DNA of 8,364 bases from Candidatus Omnitrophota bacterium (GTDB lineage: Bacteria; Omnitrophota; Gorgyraeia; Gygaellales; Profunditerraquicolaceae). The notes under the pieces are model-generated. The model did no database searches. It saw only the letters and a program-made list of their open reading frames with translations, and was not told where the DNA came from. The translations under genes were made by a program, and so were the position numbers. Of the stretch, positions 1 to 5,885 are shown piece by piece. The stretch is taken from assembly GCA_028706895.1 (NCBI GenBank), contig JAQTVG010000033.1, positions 1-8,364 of the forward strand, written 5' to 3'. Position 1 is the first letter of the stretch, and every line of letters begins with the position of its first letter.

Positions 1-915
1 GTGAAATTTTTGAATGATTGTATAGGAGATAACATTAAGAACGAGGTTGAGCAGGCTAAGGAAAAAGTAATATTATTAGAAAATTTAAGATTTCATGCTG
101 AAGAAGAAGCAAATGACGCCAATTTTGCCAAATCGCTTGCTTCGTTAGGCGAAATTTTTATTAACGACGCTTTTGGCACCGCTCACCGCGCGCATGCTTC
201 TACAGAGGGCGTTACACATTATCTCAAGTCAGCAGCAGGGTTCCTTTTAGAGAAGGAGATTAAGTATTTGGGTGGCGCCATACAGGACCCCCAGAGGCCG
301 TTTATGGTTATTTTGGGAGGGGCTAAGGTATCTGACAAGATAGGCGTTATTGAAAATCTCCTTCCCAAGTGTGATGCCATAATAATAGGCGGCGGCATGG
401 CCTATACGTTTTTAAAGGCGCAAGGTAAACCCATCGGAAATTCAAAATTGGAAAAAGACAAACTGGATTTAGCTAAGAGTATTTTAGATAAATCCAAAAC
501 GCTGAAAAAAGATATACTTCTGCCGATAGATAATGTGATAGTAGATAATATTGATCCTAATGCAAAGATAGAGACTGTGGGTGAGAATATTCCTGATGGC
601 AAGATTGCGGTAGATATTGGGCCAAAGACAATCGCCTTGTTTGAAGAAAAACTAAAATCTGCCAGGACTATTGTTTGGAACGGCCCTTTAGGCATATTTG
701 AAATGGATGCTTTTAGCCGCGGCACGCAGGAAATCGCAAAATTTATAACTACTATCGGCGCAACTACGATAATCGGAGGCGGCGATACTGCCGCAGCTGT
801 GGCTAAATTCAAACTGGAAGATAAAATGACGCATATTTCTACCGGAGGCGGGGCGAGCTTGGAATTCATGGAAGGCAAGATTTTGCCTGGAATAGCTGCC
901 TTGACAGACAAGTGA
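1..915 (+). CDS. pgk: Phosphoglycerate kinase, 3' part (5' end outside window)
   Basis: This encodes the C-terminal part of phosphoglycerate kinase, the cytoplasmic glycolytic enzyme that interconverts 1,3-bisphosphoglycerate + ADP and 3-phosphoglycerate + ATP. The 304 visible residues carry ENLRFH (27-32), NDAFGTAHRAHAS (55-67), the hinge/nucleotide region GGAKVSDK (106-113), IGGGMAYTF (129-137), VWNGPLGIFE (225-234) and the phosphate-binding GGGDT (259-263) and STGGGASLE (280-288). Family members are about 390-400 residues and start with the substrate-binding N-terminal domain. The first visible residues align with the family's internal segment 'VKFxxDCIG', so roughly the first 90 residues lie upstream. 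The GTG at position 1 is an internal valine codon, not a start. The stop TGA overlaps the tpiA GTG start by four bases (GTGA), which suggests translational coupling. The assignment is very secure. Confidence 0.98.
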   Translation: MKFLNDCIGDNIKNEVEQAKEKVILLENLRFHAEEEANDANFAKSLASLGEIFINDAFGTAHRAHASTEGVTHYLKSAAGFLLEKEIKYLGGAIQDPQRPFMVILGGAKVSDKIGVIENLLPKCDAIIIGGGMAYTFLKAQGKPIGNSKLEKDKLDLAKSILDKSKTLKKDILLPIDNVIVDNIDPNAKIETVGENIPDGKIAVDIGPKTIALFEEKLKSARTIVWNGPLGIFEMDAFSRGTQEIAKFITTIGATTIIGGGDTAAAVAKFKLEDKMTHISTGGGASLEFMEGKILPGIAALTDK

Positions 916-1679
916 GAAAAACGATTATTGCAGGAAACTGGAAAATGTATAAGACCCTTAAGGAAGGGCAGGAGTTGGTAGTTGCCTTAAGAAGAGACCT
1001 TTTTCAGATAGAGGATGTAGATATTGTAGTTTGTCCTCCTTATACTTTGCTTGCTTACCTGGTTGATGCCTTAGAGACAAGCAATATAGCTGTAGGAGGG
1101 CAGGACGTTTATTGGCAGGATGAGGGCGCTTTTACAGGAGAAGTTTCTCCTTTGATGCTTAAAGATATAGGATGTAAATTTGTTATTATAGGGCACTCAG
1201 AGCGCAGGCAGTATTTCGGGGAGACCAATGAATCCGTAAACAAAAAGATAAAAGCAGTATTAAAGCATAGCCTTACGCCTATCGTCTGCGTGGGTGAGAC
1301 TTTGGCACAAAGAGAGGCAGGCCAGACTTTTAAGGTATTTGATGACCAGATAGAAAACGGACTCAAGGATATATCCGGTGAAGAGATGCTGAAGATGGTC
1401 ATTGCTTATGAGCCGGTTTGGGCAATTGGCACAGGCAAGACCGCCACAGCCGCGCAGGCGCAGGAAGCGCAAAAATATATTCGTGATTTATTAAGAAAGA
1501 TGTATAATGATGAAGTAGCAGATATCGTTAGAATCCAGTATGGCGGAAGCGTCAAACCGGAAAATATCGTAGAATTGATGAGCCAGCCTGATATTGATGG
1601 AGCGCTGGTAGGAGGAGCGAGCCTGAAGATAGAAACATTTTCCGAAATCGTAAAAAAAGCAGCGGGAGTTAAAAAATGA
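912..1679 (+). CDS. tpiA: Triosephosphate isomerase
   Basis: This 255-residue cytoplasmic enzyme interconverts dihydroxyacetone phosphate and glyceraldehyde 3-phosphate. The length is normal for bacterial TIM. The active site is complete: Asn9 and Lys11 in AGNWKM (7-12), His95 in IIGHSERR (92-99), and the general base Glu167 in AYEPVWAIGTGKTAT (165-179), which runs into the mobile phosphate-gripping loop 6. The phosphate-binding ends YGGSV (210-214) and ALVGGASL (231-238) are also present. The start is GTG at 912, overlapping the pgk stop. It is fixed by the conserved N-terminus RKTIIAGNWKM, and no clear Shine-Dalgarno lies in front of it, so coupling to pgk translation is likely. The stop overlaps the secG ATG in the same way. 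A pgk-tpiA-secG order is common in several bacterial phyla. Confidence 0.98.
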   Translation: MRKTIIAGNWKMYKTLKEGQELVVALRRDLFQIEDVDIVVCPPYTLLAYLVDALETSNIAVGGQDVYWQDEGAFTGEVSPLMLKDIGCKFVIIGHSERRQYFGETNESVNKKIKAVLKHSLTPIVCVGETLAQREAGQTFKVFDDQIENGLKDISGEEMLKMVIAYEPVWAIGTGKTATAAQAQEAQKYIRDLLRKMYNDEVADIVRIQYGGSVKPENIVELMSQPDIDGALVGGASLKIETFSEIVKKAAGVKK

Positions 1680-2020
1680 TAGGTTTAATAATTGCTATAC
1701 ATGTTATTGTTTGTGCTTTATTAATCGTGCTTATTTTAATACAAAGAGGCCGGGGCGGAGGTTTGGCCGAAAGTTTTCACGATGTAGAATCAATGTTCGG
1801 GACCAAGACAAACGCATTCCTTACCCGTACAACAACTGTCTTATCTACCATGTTTTTTATTACTTGTTTGAGTTTGGCGCTTTTATCTATTAAGCAGAGC
1901 AGGTCCTTGCTTAGGGACACCAAAGCCCAGAAGGCTCCGGCTGCAGAATCAGCGCCTTTAACTTCGCAGGAAGAAAAGACAGCATCCCCAGTGGTACAGG
2001 AGGCACCTAAGGCTGAATAA
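1676..2020 (+). CDS. secG: Protein-export membrane protein SecG
   Basis: SecG is the small accessory subunit of the SecYEG translocon in the cytoplasmic membrane, where it assists SecA-driven export. The 114-residue product has the family's two-helix layout: TM1 at about residues 3-22, the conserved cytoplasmic loop QRGRGGGL (23-30) followed by a Phe/Gly-containing segment (34-42), and TM2 at about 50-72. A charged and then Ala/Pro/Glu-rich tail fills the rest (73-114), which is variable in SecG. The ATG at 1676 overlaps the tpiA stop (ATGA) and has GGGAG at 1664-1668, 7 nt upstream. The 3' end of the gene carries the ribosome-binding site and probable CTG start of the next gene, so the last codons do double duty. 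Confidence 0.93.
   Translation: MIGLIIAIHVIVCALLIVLILIQRGRGGGLAESFHDVESMFGTKTNAFLTRTTTVLSTMFFITCLSLALLSIKQSRSLLRDTKAQKAPAAESAPLTSQEEKTASPVVQEAPKAE
1998..2003 (+). promoter_or_regulatory. Shine-Dalgarno AGGAGG for the CTG-initiated transporter
   Basis: A perfect AGGAGG lies inside the 3' end of secG. The only codon with plausible start activity at a proper distance is the CTG at 2013-2015, 9 nt downstream and in frame with the transporter. No ATG, GTG or TTG follows in that frame until ATG 2145. The placement is direct from the sequence; its use is inferred. Confidence 0.7.
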
Positions 2021-3161
2021 GAAGCTATTCTGGATTTTTGCCTTAAGTAGCGCAGTCTACTTTACCCAGGGCATAGAAAGCCTTCCTTCCCAGGGTTTAT
2101 TCTACTACCTTAAAGAAACCCTTAATTTTTCTCCCGAGAAAATAATGCTCATCAGCAGTATCACTATCTCCACGTGGCTGGTCAAGCCGCTGATAGGATA
2201 TGTCATTGATAATTTTTTGCATAAAAAGACATGGATATTTCTTTCCCTTTTATTTGATATCATTCTGGTCTTTTTAGTAGGGTTAATGCATTTGCCGCTG
2301 ATTATCCTGGTAACAATATTGATTTTGACTTCCAATAATGCCGCTTTCCGGGATGTGACAGTGGACGGAATTATGTGCGTGGAAGGCAAAAAGTATAATG
2401 CTACCGGAAGGATACAGAGTGTCCAGTGGATAGCTATTTCTTTTGCTATATTGCTGACGGGAATAGGAGGGGGTATCATCGCCGAAAAATGGGGATATAG
2501 GGCAGCGTTTCTTGCCCTCATACCGGTTTATCTGTTGGTAGGGATTCCTGCTTATTTTTACAGAGGAGATGAAACTCTTCCGGCTAAAACCCGCGCCACA
2601 TTATTTGCGGATTTAAAGAAATTATTCGCCCATAAACAATTGCTTATTGTGGGGTTGTTTATATTTCTTTATAAATATTCGCCCTCTTTCGGGACCCCGC
2701 TTTTTTTTATCCAGAGAGATAGCTTTCAGTGGGGTAAAATCTGGATAGGGTGGTTGGCTACCATAAGCACTGTTTTTGGTATTATTGGCTCGGTAGTTTA
2801 TTATAAAATGAGCACAAAGATAAATATCAAAAAATGGCTGTATATTTCCATATTCTTAGGGGCGCTAACTTCATTAAGTTATCTTTATTATACTCCCGTA
2901 ACTGCGGTTATTTATGATGTGGTATATAGCTTGATTGGGATGTTTATTTTTCTTATGCTCATGGATTTTATGGCAAGAAAAAGCGTGCCGGGCCTTGAGG
3001 CTACTTCATTCGCCCTGCTCTGCAGCTTTAGCAACCTGGCTCTGGTAACCAGCAATTTATCCGGCGCGTTTTTATTGCCCGTTGTCGGCCTGAAGTGGCT
3101 GATAATTTTATCCGCCTTAACCAGTTTTCTTTGCCTACCGTTAATTAATAAAATAGAGTAA
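2013..3161 (+). CDS. BT1/MFS-family transporter, probable CTG start
   Basis: This is a multi-pass membrane transporter of the major facilitator superfamily, closest in my reading to the BT1 (folate/biopterin transporter-like) family. The substrate is not deducible; the family name should not be taken as evidence for folate. Counting CTG 2013 as residue 1 gives 382 residues with about 11-12 hydrophobic segments. BT1-like landmarks are YFTQGI (16-21) with SQGLFYYLK (26-34), STWLVKPLIGYVID (53-66), RDVTVDG (113-119) and PGLEATSFALL (326-336). The first ATG in frame (2145) would remove the first helix and the YFTQGI motif. The frame is open from 1962 to 2145 with no ATG, GTG or TTG, but has a CTG 9 nt after AGGAGG. 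I therefore extend to 2013, giving an 8-nt overlap with secG. A sequencing error or an ATT/ATA start is possible but less likely. The gene seems to be the last in the pgk-tpiA-secG operon. Confidence 0.75.
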   Translation: MNKKLFWIFALSSAVYFTQGIESLPSQGLFYYLKETLNFSPEKIMLISSITISTWLVKPLIGYVIDNFLHKKTWIFLSLLFDIILVFLVGLMHLPLIILVTILILTSNNAAFRDVTVDGIMCVEGKKYNATGRIQSVQWIAISFAILLTGIGGGIIAEKWGYRAAFLALIPVYLLVGIPAYFYRGDETLPAKTRATLFADLKKLFAHKQLLIVGLFIFLYKYSPSFGTPLFFIQRDSFQWGKIWIGWLATISTVFGIIGSVVYYKMSTKINIKKWLYISIFLGALTSLSYLYYTPVTAVIYDVVYSLIGMFIFLMLMDFMARKSVPGLEATSFALLCSFSNLALVTSNLSGAFLLPVVGLKWLIILSALTSFLCLPLINKIE

Positions 3162-3346
3162 TTTTGCTGTGTGGTTTGCTCACATGCTGAAAATCTTTGC
3201 CGTCTGCTACGGTTTACTCCTCGTTCGCTTGCAGGAATTCCGGCATACGCATAACGAAGGTCAGTTCCTGCACTCACTCGTCGTAAATCCTTGCAGACTT
3301 TTGCCAAAGATTTTCTAATGCACGTTCCCAAACCACACAGCAAAAT
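3161..3346. repeat. 186-bp imperfect palindrome (possible MITE/REP-like element)
   Basis: This long inverted repeat fills most of the first half of the gene-free stretch 3162-3521. The outer arms are an exact 18-mer, ATTTTGCTGTGTGGTTTG (3161-3178), and its complement at 3329-3346. Further matched blocks run inward: GAAAATCTTTG (3189-3199) with CAAAGATTTTC (3305-3315), GTCTGC (3202-3207) with GCAGAC (3293-3298), and TGCAGGAA (3230-3237) with TTCCTGCA (3265-3272), leaving a loop at 3238-3264. It starts on the final base of the transporter stop codon. No T-tract follows either arm, so it is not a standard Rho-independent terminator. No transposase is nearby. A non-autonomous mobile palindrome or a dispersed extragenic repeat is the simplest reading, but copy number cannot be judged here. 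Confidence 0.8.
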
Positions 3347-3377
3347 ATCAATAAGTATATATGTATTAGCGGGTGGT

Positions 3378-3436
3378 TTGGTTTATTTTAGGTGAGCATC
3401 TAGAAAATTCGAACGGTGCTCACGAAAATAAACCAA
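3378..3436. repeat. Second long inverted repeat / strong hairpin
   Basis: TTGGTTTATTTT (3378-3389) followed by GTGAGCA (3392-3398) pairs with TGCTCAC (3417-3423) followed by AAAATAAACCAA (3425-3436). That is 19 exact base pairs interrupted by one small asymmetric bulge, around an 18-nt loop that contains TCTAGA and TTCGAA. It lies 31 bp after the larger palindrome and about 85 bp before marC. No T-run follows on the + strand, so a terminator role is not supported. It could be part of the same element, or a separate recognition or RNA structure. Confidence 0.75.
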
Positions 3437-3462
3437 GACACATACCGAATGTCTTACGGTAT
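3435..3462. repeat. Interleaved 6-bp inverted repeats
   Basis: Two perfect 6-bp inverted repeats are interlocked. AAGACA (3435-3440) matches TGTCTT (3450-3455), and ATACCG (3442-3447) matches CGGTAT (3457-3462). They could form alternative hairpins or a tight pseudoknot in RNA, or overlapping operator half-sites in DNA just upstream of the marC promoter. The lengths are short enough that chance cannot be excluded. Confidence 0.4.
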
Positions 3463-3484
3463 ATATTTCACAAGGTTATTTTGC

Positions 3485-3513
3485 TTGCTTTTTAAATTAC
3501 CCGTATATATAAT
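3485..3513 (+). promoter_or_regulatory. Promoter of the marC-glgC-GNAT operon
   Basis: A -35-like TTGCTT (3485-3490) and a perfect -10 TATAAT (3508-3513) are 17 bp apart in an AT-rich stretch. Transcription would start about 3519-3522, practically at the marC ATG (3522), so the message would have no 5' leader. No Shine-Dalgarno-like sequence occurs before marC, which is consistent with this. Confidence 0.6.
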
Positions 3514-3521
3514 ATAAAACT

Positions 3522-4121
3522 ATGATGAAACTATTAGAACCTTATTTGCTGGCCTTCATACCCATTTTTGTGGCCGTGGATGTCATTGGCACTATACCCT
3601 TATTTGTTTCGCTCGTTGGGGGGGTAAGCAAAAAACAAAGGCAGAGGGTGATTATAGATTCAATAACTACCGCTACAATACTTGCCATCTTGTTTATGTT
3701 TGTGGGTAAATGGGTATTCGGCCTGATAGGCATTACTATCTCTGATTTTCAGGTTGCAGGCGGGGCGCTTTTATTTGTGATATCAGTATGGCTTCTTCTG
3801 CCCGGGGCTTCCAAAGGCTTCTTATCTAATGGCAATGATAAAGATATAGGTGTATTTCCTTTGGGTACGCCTTTAATCACAGGGCCGGCTGTTTTGGCCA
3901 CTACCTTGATGATGCTGGATACCTTTGGGCTGGTTCCTACTTTTGTGTCTCTTATATTGAATATGTTTATTGTGTGGATTACTCTTATTAAAGCGGATTA
4001 TATTATGAAGCTGATGGGGCAGGCCGGGACCCGGGCTTTTTCCAAAATAATGTATATATTGCTTGCGGCAATCGGCATAATGATGATTAGGCGCGGATTA
4101 ATGGGGTTCTTGATAAAATGA
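3522..4121 (+). CDS. MarC family (UPF0056) integral membrane protein
   Basis: This 199-residue inner-membrane protein of the MarC/NAAT family has six hydrophobic segments, at about 7-31, 45-68, 76-95, 111-133, 140-158 and 171-196. Family marks are the N-terminal FVAVDVIGTIPLF (16-28), AGGALLFVISVWLL (79-92) and FPLGTPLITGPAVLAT (112-127). The length is typical, near 200. The function is unsettled: MarC was once linked to antibiotic resistance, a link later withdrawn, and a few archaeal relatives were reported as neutral amino acid transporters. No substrate should be assumed. The ATG at 3522 (followed by another ATG) matches the family N-terminus. It lacks a ribosome-binding site and sits right after a promoter. 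Its stop overlaps the glgC ATG (ATGA), so the two are co-translated. Confidence 0.92.
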   Translation: MMKLLEPYLLAFIPIFVAVDVIGTIPLFVSLVGGVSKKQRQRVIIDSITTATILAILFMFVGKWVFGLIGITISDFQVAGGALLFVISVWLLLPGASKGFLSNGNDKDIGVFPLGTPLITGPAVLATTLMMLDTFGLVPTFVSLILNMFIVWITLIKADYIMKLMGQAGTRAFSKIMYILLAAIGIMMIRRGLMGFLIK

Positions 4122-5350
4122 GCGGGCGTGTTTTAACCTTTATTATGGCTGGTGGAAAAGGCGAGAGGTTGTTGCCTTTAACAAAAGACAGGACAAAGCC
4201 GGCAGTGCCGTTTGGGGGCATATACAGGATTATTGATTTTACTTTAAGCAATTGTATCAATTCGGGCCTGCGTAAGATTTATGTCCTTACGCAATATAAA
4301 TCTTCATCACTGCAAAGGCACATACGCCTTGGCTGGAATTTTCTCCCCTCAGAACTGGGGCAGTTCATTGAATTGCTTCCTGCCCAGCAGAGGATAGGCG
4401 ACACCTGGTATTTAGGGACCGCGGATGCGATTTACCAGAACATATACACTCTGGAGATGGATAAGCCTGATGATGTGTTGATTTTGGCAGGCGACCATAT
4501 TTATAAAATGAATTATAATATCCTGGTAGGTTTTCACAGGCTATCAGGGGCAGATTTGACCGTAGGTGTCGTGGAAGTAGAAAAAGAGAACTCTCCGCAT
4601 TTAGGCGTGGTAGAAGTGGATAGTATGGGCAGGGTAACGGGTTTTCAGGAAAAACCCTTAAAGCCAAAGACCATACCTCATAACCCTGACAAGATATATG
4701 CTTCAATGGGCATATACGTTTTCAAGCTTCCGGTTATTGAGCAGGAATTGCAGGAAGATGCAAAGAAGAATAATTCTAACCATGATTTTGGTAAAGATAT
4801 AATTCCGCAGTTGCTTAAGAAAGGCCTGAAAGTAGTCGCTTTTAATTTTATTGATGAGAATAAAAAAGAAGCGCAGTATTGGCGGGATATCGGAACCATA
4901 GACGCATATTATGAAGCTAATATGGACCTGGTCCAGGCTGACCCGACATTTAACCTGTACGATAAAGAATGGCCGGTGAGGACTTTTCAGGAACAGTTTC
5001 CTCCGGTAAAGACGGTTCATTCAGGCGATTTGGTCGCCGGCAGGGTGGGCCTGGCGCTTGATTCTCTTATTTCCGGAGGCTGCGTAGTAAGCGGCGGCAG
5101 GGTCCAGCGTTCCATACTTTCTCCAAATGTAAGGATTAACAGCTATTGCGAGGTTTATGATTCCATACTTATGGAAGGCGTTAATGTAGGCAGGTATGCA
5201 AAGATAAAAAAGGCGATAATAGATAAAGATATAAATATACCGCAGGGAGCTGTTATCGGTTACGACTTAGAAGAAGATAAAAAGAATTTCCATGTTACTG
5301 AATCGGGGATTGTAGTCGTAGCAAAAGGTACGGAAATTAAAAAACAGTAA
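4118..5350 (+). CDS. glgC: Glucose-1-phosphate adenylyltransferase (ADP-glucose pyrophosphorylase)
   Basis: GlgC makes ADP-glucose from glucose 1-phosphate and ATP, the committed step of bacterial glycogen synthesis, in the cytoplasm. The 410-residue product has an N-terminal nucleotidyltransferase domain with AGGKGERLLPLTKDRTKPAV (11-30), WYLGTADAIYQN (97-108), the catalytic Asp126 in LAGDHIYKMNY (123-133), the sugar-phosphate Lys179 in FQEKP (176-180), SMGIY (196-200) and YWRDIGT (254-260). The C-terminal part (about 300-400) is the left-handed beta-helix with hexapeptide-like repeats used for assembly and allosteric control. Length and motifs match GlgC better than other sugar-nucleotide transferases. 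The ATG overlaps the marC stop. Only a weak GGGG precedes it, so coupling is likely. No other glg gene is in the window. Confidence 0.96.
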   Translation: MSGRVLTFIMAGGKGERLLPLTKDRTKPAVPFGGIYRIIDFTLSNCINSGLRKIYVLTQYKSSSLQRHIRLGWNFLPSELGQFIELLPAQQRIGDTWYLGTADAIYQNIYTLEMDKPDDVLILAGDHIYKMNYNILVGFHRLSGADLTVGVVEVEKENSPHLGVVEVDSMGRVTGFQEKPLKPKTIPHNPDKIYASMGIYVFKLPVIEQELQEDAKKNNSNHDFGKDIIPQLLKKGLKVVAFNFIDENKKEAQYWRDIGTIDAYYEANMDLVQADPTFNLYDKEWPVRTFQEQFPPVKTVHSGDLVAGRVGLALDSLISGGCVVSGGRVQRSILSPNVRINSYCEVYDSILMEGVNVGRYAKIKKAIIDKDINIPQGAVIGYDLEEDKKNFHVTESGIVVVAKGTEIKKQ

Positions 5351-5363
5351 GGCGGGCGTTAAA

Positions 5364-5813
5364 ATGATTAGAAAAGCAAGGGTGCAGGATATAAAACAAA
5401 TACAGAGTTTAATTAATTCTTTCGCGAAGAAGGATTTAATGTTGCCGCGTTCTTTAAATGAATTGTATGAAGGTATAAGGGACTTTTGGGTATATGAAGT
5501 TAACAAGAAGATTCTGGGCTGCTCTGCGTTGCACATCTCATGGGAAGACCTGGCGGAGATTAAGTCTTTGGCAGTGTCAAAAGCCAGCCAGAATAAAGGC
5601 ATAGGAAGGGAGCTGATTCTTACTTGCTTAGATGAGGCAAAAGAATTAGGCGCTAAGAGGATATTTGTACTTACTTATAATCCCGGATATTTTAAGAAAT
5701 TTGGGTTTAAAAGAGTAAAAAATTCCTGCCTTCCCCATAAAATTTGGGCAGAATGCATTAATTGCTGCAAGTTCCCAAATTGCCAGGAAACAGCCCTTCT
5801 AAAAACCTTGTAA
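5364..5813 (+). CDS. GNAT N-acetyltransferase, ArgA-like (putative N-acetylglutamate synthase)
   Basis: This is a 149-residue stand-alone GNAT domain that transfers acetyl from acetyl-CoA to an amine. Visible marks are the N-terminal MIRKARVQDI, DFWVYE (40-45), the strand DLAEIKSLAV (62-71), the acetyl-CoA pyrophosphate loop QNKGIGR (76-82), and YNPGYFKKFGFKRV (105-118). The pattern LPRSLNELYE (27-36) and the tail LPHKIWAEC (123-131) resemble short single-domain ArgA-type enzymes of anaerobic bacteria, which are proposed to make N-acetylglutamate for arginine synthesis without an amino-acid-kinase domain. The substrate is inferred from this resemblance only. The tail has four cysteines (131, 134, 135, 140). 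It begins 13 nt after glgC with GGCGGG upstream of the ATG, so it shares that operon, though no arginine gene is adjacent. Confidence 0.85.
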   Translation: MIRKARVQDIKQIQSLINSFAKKDLMLPRSLNELYEGIRDFWVYEVNKKILGCSALHISWEDLAEIKSLAVSKASQNKGIGRELILTCLDEAKELGAKRIFVLTYNPGYFKKFGFKRVKNSCLPHKIWAECINCCKFPNCQETALLKTL

Positions 5814-5835
5814 AAATAAATCAATGTGGTATAAT
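5808..5835 (+). promoter_or_regulatory. Promoter of the acyl-CoA dehydrogenase-etfBA operon
   Basis: TTGTAA (5808-5813) overlaps the end of the GNAT gene, and TATAAT (5830-5835) lies 16 bp further on. A start near 5842 would give a leader of about 105 nt. The perfect -10 and near-consensus spacing support it; a weaker TATAAA at 5877 is an alternative -10 box. Confidence 0.55.
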
Positions 5836-5841
5836 CTTAAA

Positions 5842-5884
5842 AATTCATACCGTTTATGTTTACTAATAAGGTTTGGTATAAATT
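5842..5884 (+). promoter_or_regulatory. Leader inverted repeat 1 (AT-rich hairpin or operator)
   Basis: AATTCATACC (5842-5851) pairs with GGTATAAATT (5875-5884) in 9 of 10 positions. An additional inner TTAT/ATAA pair sits in the loop. It begins where transcription from the predicted promoter should start, so it could be the first stem of the leader RNA or a repressor site just downstream of the promoter. Confidence 0.4.
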
Positions 5885-5885
5885 C

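Noticed and set aside
1..3. GTG at the first base as the pgk start
   Set aside because: The encoded residues match an internal segment of phosphoglycerate kinase; the N-terminal substrate-binding domain must lie upstream.
1109..1472. Minus-strand open frames inside tpiA and other genes
   Set aside because: They lie wholly antisense to confidently identified genes and show no family motif; they are shadows of codon usage.
2145..2147. ATG 2145 as the transporter start
   Set aside because: It would delete the first membrane helix and a family motif encoded in the same open frame, and it has no ribosome-binding site in front of it, unlike CTG 2013.
2912..3343. Minus-strand open frame of 143 codons across the palindrome
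   Set aside because: It runs antisense through the transporter's 3' end and the palindrome, has no recognisable domain or ribosome-binding site, and owes its openness to the repeat and to the opposite gene.
3161..3346. Rho-independent terminator
   Set aside because: The arms are far too long and no T-tract follows the 3' arm on either strand; a chance role in termination remains possible but is not supported.
3161..3346. Integron attC site
   Set aside because: The ends do not show the RYYYAAC / GTTRRRY core pair, and no integrase or gene cassettes are present.
3162..3521. CRISPR array or tRNA in the long spacer
   Set aside because: No direct repeats with regular spacing and no cloverleaf with a T-loop GTTCRA-type sequence or CCA end; the structure is inverted, not direct.
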